Positions 8,525 through 17,501 of a stretch of DNA of 64,000 nt are shown piece after piece. Position 1 is the first letter of the stretch. Every line of letters begins with the position of its first letter. Position numbers and translations under genes: made by a program. Source of the DNA: CBDIDH01 sp965277595 (GTDB taxonomy: Bacteria > Planctomycetota > Planctomycetia > Isosphaerales > Isosphaeraceae); the NCBI GenBank assembly GCA_965277595.1, contig CBDIDH010000002.1:434001-498000 (forward strand), written 5' to 3'. The notes under the pieces are model-generated. The model had not been told where the DNA came from. It did not search any database and saw only the letters and a program-made list of their open reading frames with translations.

Positions 8525-10063
8525 TCAGTGATCGGGCGGTGTTTCGAGCGGCAGGCTTTCCAGCCAACGTCGAATGAACCCTTTCAGACCTGTCCAGTGC
8601 AGGTTGTCGACGGACGATCGTTCGTCGGTTCGACCTTCCCAGAAAATCGGCGGACTTGCGTTCAAGGCTCTGGCGAGCGTCGAGCTCGACGCGGCAAAGC
8701 GTGCCGAGCGGCCCAACCAGAACGCTCCCAGCCGTTGCGGCGGAGTCGCTCCCCAACTCGTCCTGAGCACCGATCCGGCCGATTGTTCGGGTTCTTTCTC
8801 GGCCTCGCGCGCGGATTGCAACGCCGAGTCACTCCAGGCCAGATGGACCGACTTGCCGCGCCGCCATGTTGACAGCGTTTTTCCATCAAGGCGTCCCAAG
8901 GTTCGAATCCCTTCGGGCCCCTCGGCCGGTTCTTTTCCAGCAGAGGCAAAGGGCGCGGAAAGCCTCGGCAAAACTTCGGTTTGCAGTCGCCCCGCGACCT
9001 CCTCGTCGACCGCGTGCAAGGCCACGATCGCGCCCGAGACTTCGCCCTTTTGATCCGCCAGAATCGCGGCGGTCACTCCGCGAAGATTCGGCCAGACGTC
9101 CACATCAAGACGAACCTTCGCCAGGGCAGCGAGCAGGTTCAGGCGAGCCCGTGCCGGGGCGACCCCCGCGCGGGCCGGATCGACCTTCTCGACGCGATCG
9201 ACGGCCGCGAAGGCATCCTCAAGCGCCTCGGGCCGACCATCGATCACCGTCGCGATCGCCACGACTGTTTCCCTTGCGGGGATCATGTCAAGCCAGGGTG
9301 GTTCCAGTCTCGTTGACAAACGTGGTCGAGGTTTTAGGGTCGATTTAAATTGAACGCCCAGGCGTCCCGAATCGTCGAGGGCCAGAACTCCGCGCACCTC
9401 GCGACAACCGATCGCCTCCAGCCCGACCGCCAGCCTTCGACCGTTCAGGCTCGACAACGATCGAAGGCCCGAGGGATCAACGCGAACCTGCGCGCCGGAC
9501 GTCTTCTCGACTTGCTCCGGGTCTTCGTTCGCGGGCGGTTCCAGGGCTCGACGCAAACCGTCCCGGGTCGACGCCAGCATCAGACGTCCGGGTCGACTCG
9601 CCGCGAGCGGAGCGCCGGGGGGGCCGAGCCGCAAGACCTGGTTGTCGCCGAGCGATTCCTCGCGTTTTCCGTCAGTCAACGCCAGGGCCACGCCCAGCGC
9701 GGCGAGACTGCCGTCATCGTGCGGAAGAACCGCCCGCCAGAAAACGTCTGGTCCGAATCCGATCTCGACCTCGGCGCCGTCAAGGACTTTGGACTCGTCG
9801 ACCATGGCCGGATTTATTGCGGCAATCGCGGCTTCCGTCGCCTTGCCGAGCGAGATCTTGCCCTTGGTCGCGTGCTTCCAGGCCGCCAACGCCGCGGCGG
9901 GATGTGGCGCGGGCGATCCTTGAAAGAGGCCAATCAGACGCCTTCCCTGTTCGTCGGGCCGAATGAGGCGAATCGAGATCGCCTCGGCCGTCAGTCGCGT
10001 CCGGGCGGTTTCGAAAATCGACATCGCGGCCAGGACGACCACGAGGAGTTTGTCCCTTTTCAA
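8525..10063 (-). CDS. Membrane-anchored or exported protein of unknown function, TTG start
   Basis: A 512-residue protein starting at TTG 10061-10063 (LKRDKLLVVVLAAMSIF), chosen because GGAGG sits 9 nt upstream and the hydrophobic signal or anchor follows at once. An ATG 37 codons upstream would put a charged, Arg-rich stretch before the signal. The mature part is a long mixed alpha/beta sequence with repeated features such as LALTDGKRE, GRLMLASTRDGLRRAL and TVVAIATVIDGRPEAL. I recognise no family; the layout is reminiscent of exported DUF3352-like proteins that sum over repeated domains, but this is a guess. It lies upstream of, and on the same strand as, the SdrD-B surface protein, with a 363-nt gap. 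Confidence 0.75.
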   Translation of the reverse strand: MKRDKLLVVVLAAMSIFETARTRLTAEAISIRLIRPDEQGRRLIGLFQGSPAPHPAAALAAWKHATKGKISLGKATEAAIAAINPAMVDESKVLDGAEVEIGFGPDVFWRAVLPHDDGSLAALGVALALTDGKREESLGDNQVLRLGPPGAPLAASRPGRLMLASTRDGLRRALEPPANEDPEQVEKTSGAQVRVDPSGLRSLSSLNGRRLAVGLEAIGCREVRGVLALDDSGRLGVQFKSTLKPRPRLSTRLEPPWLDMIPARETVVAIATVIDGRPEALEDAFAAVDRVEKVDPARAGVAPARARLNLLAALAKVRLDVDVWPNLRGVTAAILADQKGEVSGAIVALHAVDEEVAGRLQTEVLPRLSAPFASAGKEPAEGPEGIRTLGRLDGKTLSTWRRGKSVHLAWSDSALQSAREAEKEPEQSAGSVLRTSWGATPPQRLGAFWLGRSARFAASSSTLARALNASPPIFWEGRTDERSSVDNLHWTGLKGFIRRWLESLPLETPPDH

Positions 10064-10365
10064 TGTCGATCCTCCACTGCCTCTCCGCTGGCCCCTCAAC
10101 GCGCTTCGCCGACATTGTGAAGAATTGGGCAGTCGGAAACAAGCGGGGGACAACGGGCCTGCTTCTGATCGCAAGGCAAACGATCAAGATCGTCAAGGTT
10201 CGGCATTGGACTTGAGCAAGAAATCGACCTCTGCTAAGGTGCCGCGTCAACCGGGGAGCGTTCGAGGGTTCAACACGCCTCGACCACTCCGCGATCGCTC
10301 GTTTTTCGCAGTAAATACACAGACCCAAGTTCGCTCGTCGCCAGCCCGGCAAGGAGGCCCCTGGC
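10064..10365. other. Divergent intergenic region, no gene seen
   Basis: This 302-bp region lies between the divergent genes at 10063 (minus) and 10366 (plus) and should hold both promoters. TTGAGC followed 17 nt later by TAAGGT near 10213-10241 is a weak candidate for the plus gene. No convincing small ORF or hairpin was found. Confidence 0.4.
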
Positions 10366-11532
10366 ATGAACCGCCGCACCGCGATGTTGCTGACGATGCT
10401 GATGGGAGGCGTGCTTCCCCGTGGCCTTCTCGCGCAAGGCGCGGGCCGCCGGGCCTCCGCGACGGGACGGGTCAGCCGGACCCAACGCCCCGACGACTCG
10501 AAGGATGTCGAGATCCCGCCCGATTCCAACACCGGGTCTCCACCCCCCGAGGGCGACGACACCCCCGCCGGTTTTCCCAGTGAACCCGGCTTTCAGTGGC
10601 GCACCTTCGATATCTCTCGCTACACCGGGCTTGACCACACCCAGACCAATCCACAAAACGCGATCCTCGAATGGATCTTCCGGCGCACCGGAACCGCGCC
10701 CTGGCATGGCGACAAGGTCGCCGTCCTGAGCGCCAGCCGGACACGGATCAAGGCGTATAACGACTCGAAGAACCTTGAGCAGGCGTCGGAAGTCATCGAA
10801 CGGTTCACGAACGCCGTCAGTGATTTCCTGACAGTCCGCGTAAGGTTCGTCGCGGCCGTTGATACGCGATGGCGTTACGCTGTCTATTCGCGGCTTACGC
10901 CCGTCGGCAGCGGACCGCAAGGACAACAGATCTGGACTCTCAAGATGGAGGACGCCGCTTTTGTCCTCGCCCAGATGCAGGTATATCAGGGGTTCCGGCT
11001 CCTGACCGACCAGAAGGTCGAGATGGTGAACGGCCAGACCCTGACCGTGAAAACGTCGGAACCGCGCGGCTACACCGGCGGAATGCAGCGCGAGGGGACA
11101 GCCGGTCTCGGCTTCCAGCCCAAGCCCGAACAGCTTGAAGAAGGCGTCACGCTCCGCCTCAGCCCGCTCCTCACCTTTGATGGCGACGCGCTCGACGCGG
11201 CGATCGACCTGACCGCGAACACCGTCAAGAGCCTGCACCGAACCCGGGTCATCGCGCCCCGCGAGGTTGGCCCGGCTGAGATCACGCTGGACGTGCCCGA
11301 GGTCACCGAGTCGCGGCTCAACCAGACCGTGAAGACCTGGCCGATCAACCAGACCTTGTTGATCTCCGGCGGCATTCAGCCGGGCATTCTCCAGGGCAAA
11401 GGGGGTTTCATGAACCTCCGACTTCCCGGCACGACCCCCAGCGGCACCGAGCTTCTCATCTTCCTCGACGCCGAGGTCGTGAGCCGTCCCCGACGTGCCG
11501 CGCTCCGCGATCGAGACCGCGACCGCGACTGA
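10366..11532 (+). CDS. Exported secretin-like protein
   Basis: A 388-residue protein with a signal peptide (MLLTMLMGGVLPRGLLAQG), then an Asp/Pro-rich linker to about residue 75. The C-terminal half resembles the secretin C-domain of type II/IV pilus systems: VTLRLSPLLTFDGDALDAAIDL, the segment TWPINQTLLISGGIQPGIL and the ending ELLIFLDAEVV correspond to family positions where secretins have GIxP and LLIFLTP. It lacks the repeated N-domains of a full secretin and is shorter, so an outer-membrane or periplasmic secretin relative is the best call rather than a working GspD/PilQ. AAGGAGG lies 9 nt before the ATG. A strong terminator follows. Confidence 0.7.
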   Translation: MNRRTAMLLTMLMGGVLPRGLLAQGAGRRASATGRVSRTQRPDDSKDVEIPPDSNTGSPPPEGDDTPAGFPSEPGFQWRTFDISRYTGLDHTQTNPQNAILEWIFRRTGTAPWHGDKVAVLSASRTRIKAYNDSKNLEQASEVIERFTNAVSDFLTVRVRFVAAVDTRWRYAVYSRLTPVGSGPQGQQIWTLKMEDAAFVLAQMQVYQGFRLLTDQKVEMVNGQTLTVKTSEPRGYTGGMQREGTAGLGFQPKPEQLEEGVTLRLSPLLTFDGDALDAAIDLTANTVKSLHRTRVIAPREVGPAEITLDVPEVTESRLNQTVKTWPINQTLLISGGIQPGILQGKGGFMNLRLPGTTPSGTELLIFLDAEVVSRPRRAALRDRDRDRD

Positions 11533-11571
11533 AACTCGCAGGCTTTCCGTCACAGCCCGCCGCAAAACTCG

Positions 11572-11615
11572 AAGGGTCGCAAGGTGCCAGCCGGCAATGC
11601 CTTGCGACCCTTTTT
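11572..11615 (+). terminator. Rho-independent terminator after the secretin-like gene
   Basis: A 13-bp perfect stem (AAGGGTCGCAAGG at 11572-11584 with CCTTGCGACCCTT at 11600-11612) encloses a 15-nt loop that contains its own TGCC/GGCA pairing, and a T-run follows at 11611-11615. It lies 40 nt after the stop at 11532. On the minus strand there is no T-tract, so it acts for the plus strand only. Confidence 0.9.
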
Positions 11616-11831
11616 CACGTCCCTTGAGGTCTGACTTATTCCCGGCCCGAGACGACTTCAAACCTGGTCGTCCGGCCTCTCCGACCATTCGAAGTCTGAA
11701 GTCTCGCAATCGAGTGGCTCGCACCGTTTCGCGTTCGGTCCATTCGCAATGGAGAGGCCCGGGGTCGGGATGGGATGTTCCATCCGGACCTCGGGCCTTG
11801 TCGCGATCGATCGACGTGTTGTCGTCGTGTT

Positions 11832-12998
11832 TCAGTTCGCCTTGGGGGCGAGGCCGGGGAGGGGGGGCATCGCGGCGGTCTTTGAGGCTTCGGGAAGCAG
11901 GAGCTTGCCGGCCGCCTTGCGAACGGCGGTTGACGGGTCCTTCGTGGCCATCGCGGCGAGCCGCTGGCCGACCTCGGGGGCGCGTCGACCCGCAAGGGCC
12001 TGCGCCGCGGCAAGGCGAACCGACTCCTCGCGGTCATCCGAGAGTTGCAAGAGCCAGGTGACCGGGTCGATGTCGTTGCGATCCTTGATGAGCGCGATGA
12101 CCGAAGCACGGACGTCGGCCCTGGGATGGAAGATCATGCTGCCGAGGCTGATCTGGTCGGGGGTCAGGCCGCGGATCTTCAGGACGGTCTCGGCCGACTG
12201 GCGGATGATCGGCTCGGGATCGTGCATCTGCTTCAAAACCGCGTCCTCGGTCAGCAGGTTCGGCCGACCGGCGAACGAGACGAGCACCTGGTTGCGAACC
12301 TCCGCGGAACGCGGGTCGTCTAGGGAGGCGAGCGCGGCCCGGGCGGTCTCGTTGCTCGGGTTTTTGCCGAGACAGGCCACGGCGGTCATCCGGGCTTTCG
12401 GCTCCTTGTCGCCGAGGCGTCGAAGCACCGGGGCCGTCAAGGCAACTTTCCAGCCGACGAGCGCGTCTTCCTCGGCGTTCATCAAGGGCCGACCCGGTCC
12501 CCAGCTCCAGAGGCCGCCAAGTTCGTTCAGGGCGGCGACGCGAACCTCAAGATCGTGGTCTTCAAGAGCCGCGGCAAAGAGGTCGTGCGCGGGACGCATC
12601 ACCCCTTGCCAGTTCGCCGGCGCGGGTTCAACCGCCAGTCGCTGAAGAACGCGTCCCACGACCGTCTCGGCCGAGGCTCGTCCATAGGTTCCAAACTTGA
12701 GGAAGCCCGCGCGGATCGCGTCCAGAGCGTCGGCCCATTCGGCCGTTTCGACATCCGTCAGCGCCTTTCGGTTCACCCCCGGCTCAATCGTGGAACGCTG
12801 GAAGAGAACGGCGAGGGCCAGGCCGTCCCCCTCGCGAAGCGGTTGCAAGAGGGTCGCCAGGGGAGACGACTCGTTAAAGGCCGGGGCCGTGGCGACCGCC
12901 GGGGCACGCCGGGCCTTCGACAAAAGTGGCGCGGCGATCACGGCCGCCACCACCAGAACGCCCGCGAGACAGAGCCAGGTTCGTCGACGCGCTGACAT
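11832..12998 (-). CDS. HEAT-repeat protein, membrane anchored
   Basis: A 388-residue protein with an N-terminal membrane segment (TWLCLAGVLVVAAVIAAPLL) followed by a series of HEAT-type helical pairs from about residue 140. Examples are DHDLEVRVAALNELGGLW, DKEPKARMTAVACLG, DPEPIIRQSAETVLKI and REESVRLAAAQALAGR. HEAT repeats serve as protein-binding scaffolds; no enzymatic motif is visible. GGGAGG precedes the ATG by 10 nt. It is convergent with the secretin-like gene across a 299-bp gap that holds that gene's terminator. Function in the envelope is inference from the anchor. Confidence 0.85.
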   Translation of the reverse strand: MSARRRTWLCLAGVLVVAAVIAAPLLSKARRAPAVATAPAFNESSPLATLLQPLREGDGLALAVLFQRSTIEPGVNRKALTDVETAEWADALDAIRAGFLKFGTYGRASAETVVGRVLQRLAVEPAPANWQGVMRPAHDLFAAALEDHDLEVRVAALNELGGLWSWGPGRPLMNAEEDALVGWKVALTAPVLRRLGDKEPKARMTAVACLGKNPSNETARAALASLDDPRSAEVRNQVLVSFAGRPNLLTEDAVLKQMHDPEPIIRQSAETVLKIRGLTPDQISLGSMIFHPRADVRASVIALIKDRNDIDPVTWLLQLSDDREESVRLAAAQALAGRRAPEVGQRLAAMATKDPSTAVRKAAGKLLLPEASKTAAMPPLPGLAPKAN

Positions 12999-13394
12999 GG
13001 TTCGGATGCCTCCCTGCGATGCCTGAGGACCTGTTGTGAATGCGGAGCCCCTTCCCTAGCGGCTCCCTCAAACTCGCGCTGATCTTAGTGAGAACTCGAT
13101 TCCAGGCAAGATCATTTAAGTTCGACGCGAAAAGAACCGACGTGAAGATTCGCGCTCCGACAACCTTGCCCTTTCCGCGAGGCCACCGTTACTGCTCAAA
13201 AGTCGCCATATTGCCCTCTTCGCCAATGATCTCAAAATCACCCGGTCTCTCACGAAGTCGGTCATCAATCGGCGGGGTCTGGCCGATTCAATGGGGGTAA
13301 CGATGGAGCGCGTTCCGGCTCCCCTGGGCGAGGAGGCCCGCCGGTTCGTTTGCGTTTTTCCGAGTCCTTCCGCGACAACACGAGTGGAGTTCCC
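12999..13394. other. Divergent intergenic region, nothing recognised
   Basis: About 400 bp between the divergent HEAT-repeat and exported-protein genes. I see no convincing promoter pair, RNA gene or repeat in it. Confidence 0.35.
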
Positions 13395-14243
13395 ATGAAT
13401 TCCAGGACGGTCCAACGCTTCCTGACGCGATCGATCATGGGCCTTCTGGCCTTTCTGGGTTTCTTAATGCCGATGGCGCGAGCCGCCGGCCAGGGGGTGA
13501 CGAGCTCGGCCGGGATCACCGATCCCGCGCAGGTCGTTCCCATGGACCAGATCACTCCCGGGCAGCGGGCGAACGTCGCCGAGGTGATCCGCGACTACAC
13601 CCTTCACCGCAAAGGCGCGCCGGAAACCTTCCCGTGTAACTCCAAGGTGTACCTGTGTTTGCTCAACGAGCCCGCGCTCACGCTCGCGCTCTGGAAAGAC
13701 CTCAGCAATTCCGCCGTCCGGCTCCGCATGGTCGGCCCGAATCGGTATGAGGGGAGCGACGGCAACGGCGCCTCGGCCACCTGGGAGTTCGTTTACCGAT
13801 CACCCAAGCTGCACGTCCTGCTCTGCAACCTGAGCTATCAATCTCCGAGGGGCAACGCCCGACTCGACGCCCGGATCGTCCTGCTTGTTCATTCCGGTTA
13901 CTATCGCGAGGTCAACGGCGAGCCCTGGGTCCAGCATGACGTCGAGGCGTTCGTGAAGATTGACAGCAAGGGCTGGAAGGTCGTCGCCCGGACGGTTCGC
14001 CCGGTGATCGAAAAACTCCTGGAAGATCAGGTCCGCGAGGCGGGCTATTTCGTCTCCTTGATGGGCCGGCTCGTCGCCACCTATCCGAACTGGGCCTGCC
14101 AGGTTACGATGGGGCAGAATGAGATCGCCGCCGAGATTCGCCAAAGATTCCGCGACATCGTGCTTCAGACCCGGCGCCCTGGAGCGTTCACCGGTCGTCC
14201 GACCCTTGCCGAGAACGTCGACACCACCACCCGGACGCGCTGA
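13395..14243 (+). CDS. Exported protein of unknown function
   Basis: A 282-residue protein with a clear signal peptide (SIMGLLAFLGFLMPMARAAG). The mature part has a YTLHRKGAPETFPCNSKVYLCL segment with two cysteines and SATWEFVYRSPKLHVLLCNLSY. It also has DARIVLLVHSGYYREVNGEP, a beta-rich pattern that could be a lipocalin-like or NTF2-like fold. I do not recognise the family. ATG at 13395 is preferred to ATG 13350, because the signal begins right after it and GGAG lies upstream. The phosphodiesterase gene follows after two bases, so the two are co-transcribed. Confidence 0.8.
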   Translation: MNSRTVQRFLTRSIMGLLAFLGFLMPMARAAGQGVTSSAGITDPAQVVPMDQITPGQRANVAEVIRDYTLHRKGAPETFPCNSKVYLCLLNEPALTLALWKDLSNSAVRLRMVGPNRYEGSDGNGASATWEFVYRSPKLHVLLCNLSYQSPRGNARLDARIVLLVHSGYYREVNGEPWVQHDVEAFVKIDSKGWKVVARTVRPVIEKLLEDQVREAGYFVSLMGRLVATYPNWACQVTMGQNEIAAEIRQRFRDIVLQTRRPGAFTGRPTLAENVDTTTRTR

Positions 14244-14245
14244 CC

Positions 14246-14917
14246 TTGACCTTCCAGATCCTCAGCCATCGCGGGTACCACGTCGACGTTCCCGAGAACA
14301 CGCTCGACGCCTTCGATCGCGCGGTGGCCCTAGGGGTCGACGGGATCGAGACCGACGTTCGATTGACCGTGGACGGCGAGGCAATCCTCTTTCACGATCG
14401 CCTCGCCCCCAACGGTCAAGCCGTGGCCTCGATTACGCGCGACGAACTTTCCCGGGTCGTCGGATACGTCGTTCCAACTCTTGAAGCCGCGATCGAGCGT
14501 CATCCCCAGACTCTCTGGAACCTGGAAATCAAGACCCCCGAGGCGGCCGACGCGACCCTTGCGGCGGTCCATCGGTTTTCGCCCGTAACCCGTTTCCTCA
14601 TCAGCTCGTTCTGGCACCCGGTCATCGCCCGCCTTGGCAAAATCACTTCCGTACCTCGCGGCCTCCTGATCGCGCATTGCCCGGTCGATCTCGCCTCGCT
14701 TCTCGAAGACGCGCCGGGCGTTAATGCCCTCATCTGGTATTACGAGACCGTCGACGCCGACCTCATCAAAGCCTCGGTCTCGCTCGGCCTGCAAAACCTC
14801 GTTTACGGGCCTGTCTCAATGGCCGAGCATCAGCGCCTGCTGACTCTTGGCGTCGACGGCATCATCAGCGATCGACCCGACGTCCTGATCGGCCACTCGC
14901 TCGGCACCACGGCCTGA
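14246..14917 (+). CDS. Glycerophosphodiester phosphodiesterase, TTG start
   Basis: A 223-residue GDPD-family enzyme. The active-site residues are all visible in the first 50 residues: HRG, ENTLDAF, GIETDVRLTVDG and the second histidine in LFHDRLA. LWNLEIKTPE supplies the later metal-binding glutamate. It hydrolyses glycerophosphodiesters such as deacylated phospholipids to glycerol-3-phosphate and an alcohol. There is no signal peptide, so it is cytoplasmic. The start is TTG at 14246-14248, two bases after the preceding stop; no ATG is available before the HRG motif. Translational coupling to the upstream gene is likely. Confidence 0.9.
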   Translation: MTFQILSHRGYHVDVPENTLDAFDRAVALGVDGIETDVRLTVDGEAILFHDRLAPNGQAVASITRDELSRVVGYVVPTLEAAIERHPQTLWNLEIKTPEAADATLAAVHRFSPVTRFLISSFWHPVIARLGKITSVPRGLLIAHCPVDLASLLEDAPGVNALIWYYETVDADLIKASVSLGLQNLVYGPVSMAEHQRLLTLGVDGIISDRPDVLIGHSLGTTA

Positions 14918-15010
14918 AGTCAGGTCTGCCGAATTGGCAGGACGGTCGGCGAATTGTCGAGATCGGCAGGACCTCGCGCGATTCGAGCGAGACCTCTTGA
15001 CGTCCACAAG

Positions 15011-15039
15011 TTCCGTCCTCAATACGACTTGCGTAAAAT
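15011..15039 (+). promoter_or_regulatory. Candidate sigma-70-type promoter for groESL
   Basis: TTCCGT and TAAAAT are separated by 17 nt, about 140 bp before groES. The -10 is good and the -35 moderate. No CIRCE (TTAGCACTC-N9-GAGTGCTAA) element was found near it. Confidence 0.35.
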
Positions 15040-15127
15040 TTTCAAGAGGGGCACGGGGCTTGCATTGAGAGGGGCGTGATGTCGATGCGCCTGCACCCGC
15101 CCCGATCGAGACGGGGGCGCTGTCGAT

Positions 15128-15150
15128 GGAACGTTCCTGAAACGTTCAGG
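15128..15150 (+). promoter_or_regulatory. Palindrome pair upstream of groES
   Basis: GGAACGTTCC at 15128-15137 is a perfect 10-bp palindrome. It overlaps a second inverted repeat, CCTGAA-ACG-TTCAGG, at 15136-15150. Both lie 30-55 nt before the groES start, inside the probable 5' leader. They could be an operator or an mRNA structure; no matching regulator is known to me. Confidence 0.4.
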
Positions 15151-15181
15151 CGCAGGTTGTACCGCGAGGAGATTAGCTCCG

Positions 15182-15472
15182 ATGAAGCTCCAGCCTCTGG
15201 GCGATCGCGTGGTTGTCGAACGAGAAGAAGCCAAGACGACGACCGCCGGTGGAATCGTGCTTCCCGACACGGCCAAGGACAAGCCGCAAAAAGGGAAGGT
15301 CGTCGCCGTCGGCGACGGTCGGGTCAGCAAGGACGGCAAGCGCAAGCCGCTTCAGGTGCAGGTCGGCGACGCCGTCATCTTCACCTCGTATGCCGGCGAG
15401 GAGTTCAAGCTTGACGGCGACAAGAAGGTCTTGCTGATGCGCGAGGATGACATCCTCGCCGTCGTCGACTGA
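15182..15472 (+). CDS. groES: Co-chaperonin GroES
   Basis: A 96-residue GroES of normal length. It opens with MKLQPLGDRVVVEREE, has the mobile-loop region KTTTAGGIVLPD that contacts GroEL, and ends with VLLMREDDILAVV. It forms the heptameric lid of the GroEL folding chamber in the cytoplasm. GAGGAG lies about 9 nt before the ATG. groEL follows after 113 nt that contain a strong stem-loop. Confidence 0.97.
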   Translation: MKLQPLGDRVVVEREEAKTTTAGGIVLPDTAKDKPQKGKVVAVGDGRVSKDGKRKPLQVQVGDAVIFTSYAGEEFKLDGDKKVLLMREDDILAVVD

Positions 15473-15490
15473 CTCACTGACGAATTCGAT

Positions 15491-15517
15491 CCGATCCAAT
15501 CCATTGAATTGGATCGG
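15491..15517 (+). other. Stem-loop between groES and groEL
   Basis: CCGATCCAAT at 15491-15500 pairs perfectly with ATTGGATCGG at 15508-15517 around a 7-nt loop. There is no T-run after it, so it is not a terminator. In several bacteria the groESL message is cleaved between the two genes; this structure could play that role here, which is inference. Confidence 0.7.
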
Positions 15518-15585
15518 CCTCGTCCACGAACCATCCATCCAACGAAGACCGAATCATTCGAACGACGTGAGGGAGTGATCGATTC

Positions 15586-17220
<1,635 letters not shown>

Positions 17221-17260
17221 TCGGCCCCGGACAGATCCCGCAAAACTCTCTCTCTTAAAA

Positions 17261-17294
17261 AGGCATCGGGTTCAACCCCGGTGCCTTTTTTTTT
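17261..17294 (+). terminator. Rho-independent terminator of groESL
   Basis: GGCATCGGG at 17262-17270 pairs with CCCGGTGCC at 17277-17285 (one G-T pair) around a short loop, followed by nine T residues. It lies 41 nt after the groEL stop. Confidence 0.92.
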
Positions 17295-17309
17295 GTTCGA
17301 ATCGCCATG

Positions 17310-17413
17310 ATGACCGATGACCGATTCAGGAGGGAACTGGTCTTTTGTCCTTTTGTCCTTTGCCCTGATTCCGCGTCATCTTCCTTGGTCATTGGTCATC
17401 GGTCATTGGTCAT
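17310..17413. repeat. Heptamer repeat, facing inverted blocks
   Basis: Two ATGACCG units at 17310-17323 face four CGGTC/TGGTC-type units at 17384-17411 (CTTGGTC, ATTGGTC, ATCGGTC, ATTGGTC). Between them lies a stretch of TTTTGTCC and TTTGCCC words, the complement of the GGACAAA/GGGCAAA subtype. It sits after the groEL terminator and before the terminator of the convergent M50-HlyD gene. The mixture of both repeat subtypes in one locus argues that they are one family. Confidence 0.8.
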
Positions 17414-17426
17414 TCCCGATCCTCAA

Positions 17427-17473
17427 AGAAAAAGGCCCGACCGCCGTCAAGAAGACAGCGGCCGGGTCCTTTG
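17427..17473 (-). terminator. Rho-independent terminator for the M50-HlyD operon
   Basis: Read on the minus strand, AAAGGACCCGGCCGCTGT pairs with ACGGCGGTCGGGCCTTT with two mismatches, and the sequence continues TTTTTCTTT. It lies about 30 nt after the stop at 17502, at the end of the four-gene minus-strand unit. Confidence 0.85.
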
Positions 17474-17501
17474 GGTTTTCGAGGCGGAATGAGGCAGGGC
17501 G

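Noticed and set aside
8895..8915. tRNA-like T-loop (GGTTCGAATCC)
   Set aside because: It lies inside the minus-strand gene at 8525-10063, and I could not build the acceptor, D and anticodon arms around it.
10270..11724. 484-residue minus-strand ORF opposite the secretin-like gene
   Set aside because: Runs across a rho-independent terminator and both flanking regions; shadow composition.
14918..15181. CIRCE element before groES
   Set aside because: No TTAGCACTC/GAGTGCTAA pair was found; other palindromes are present instead and are listed separately.
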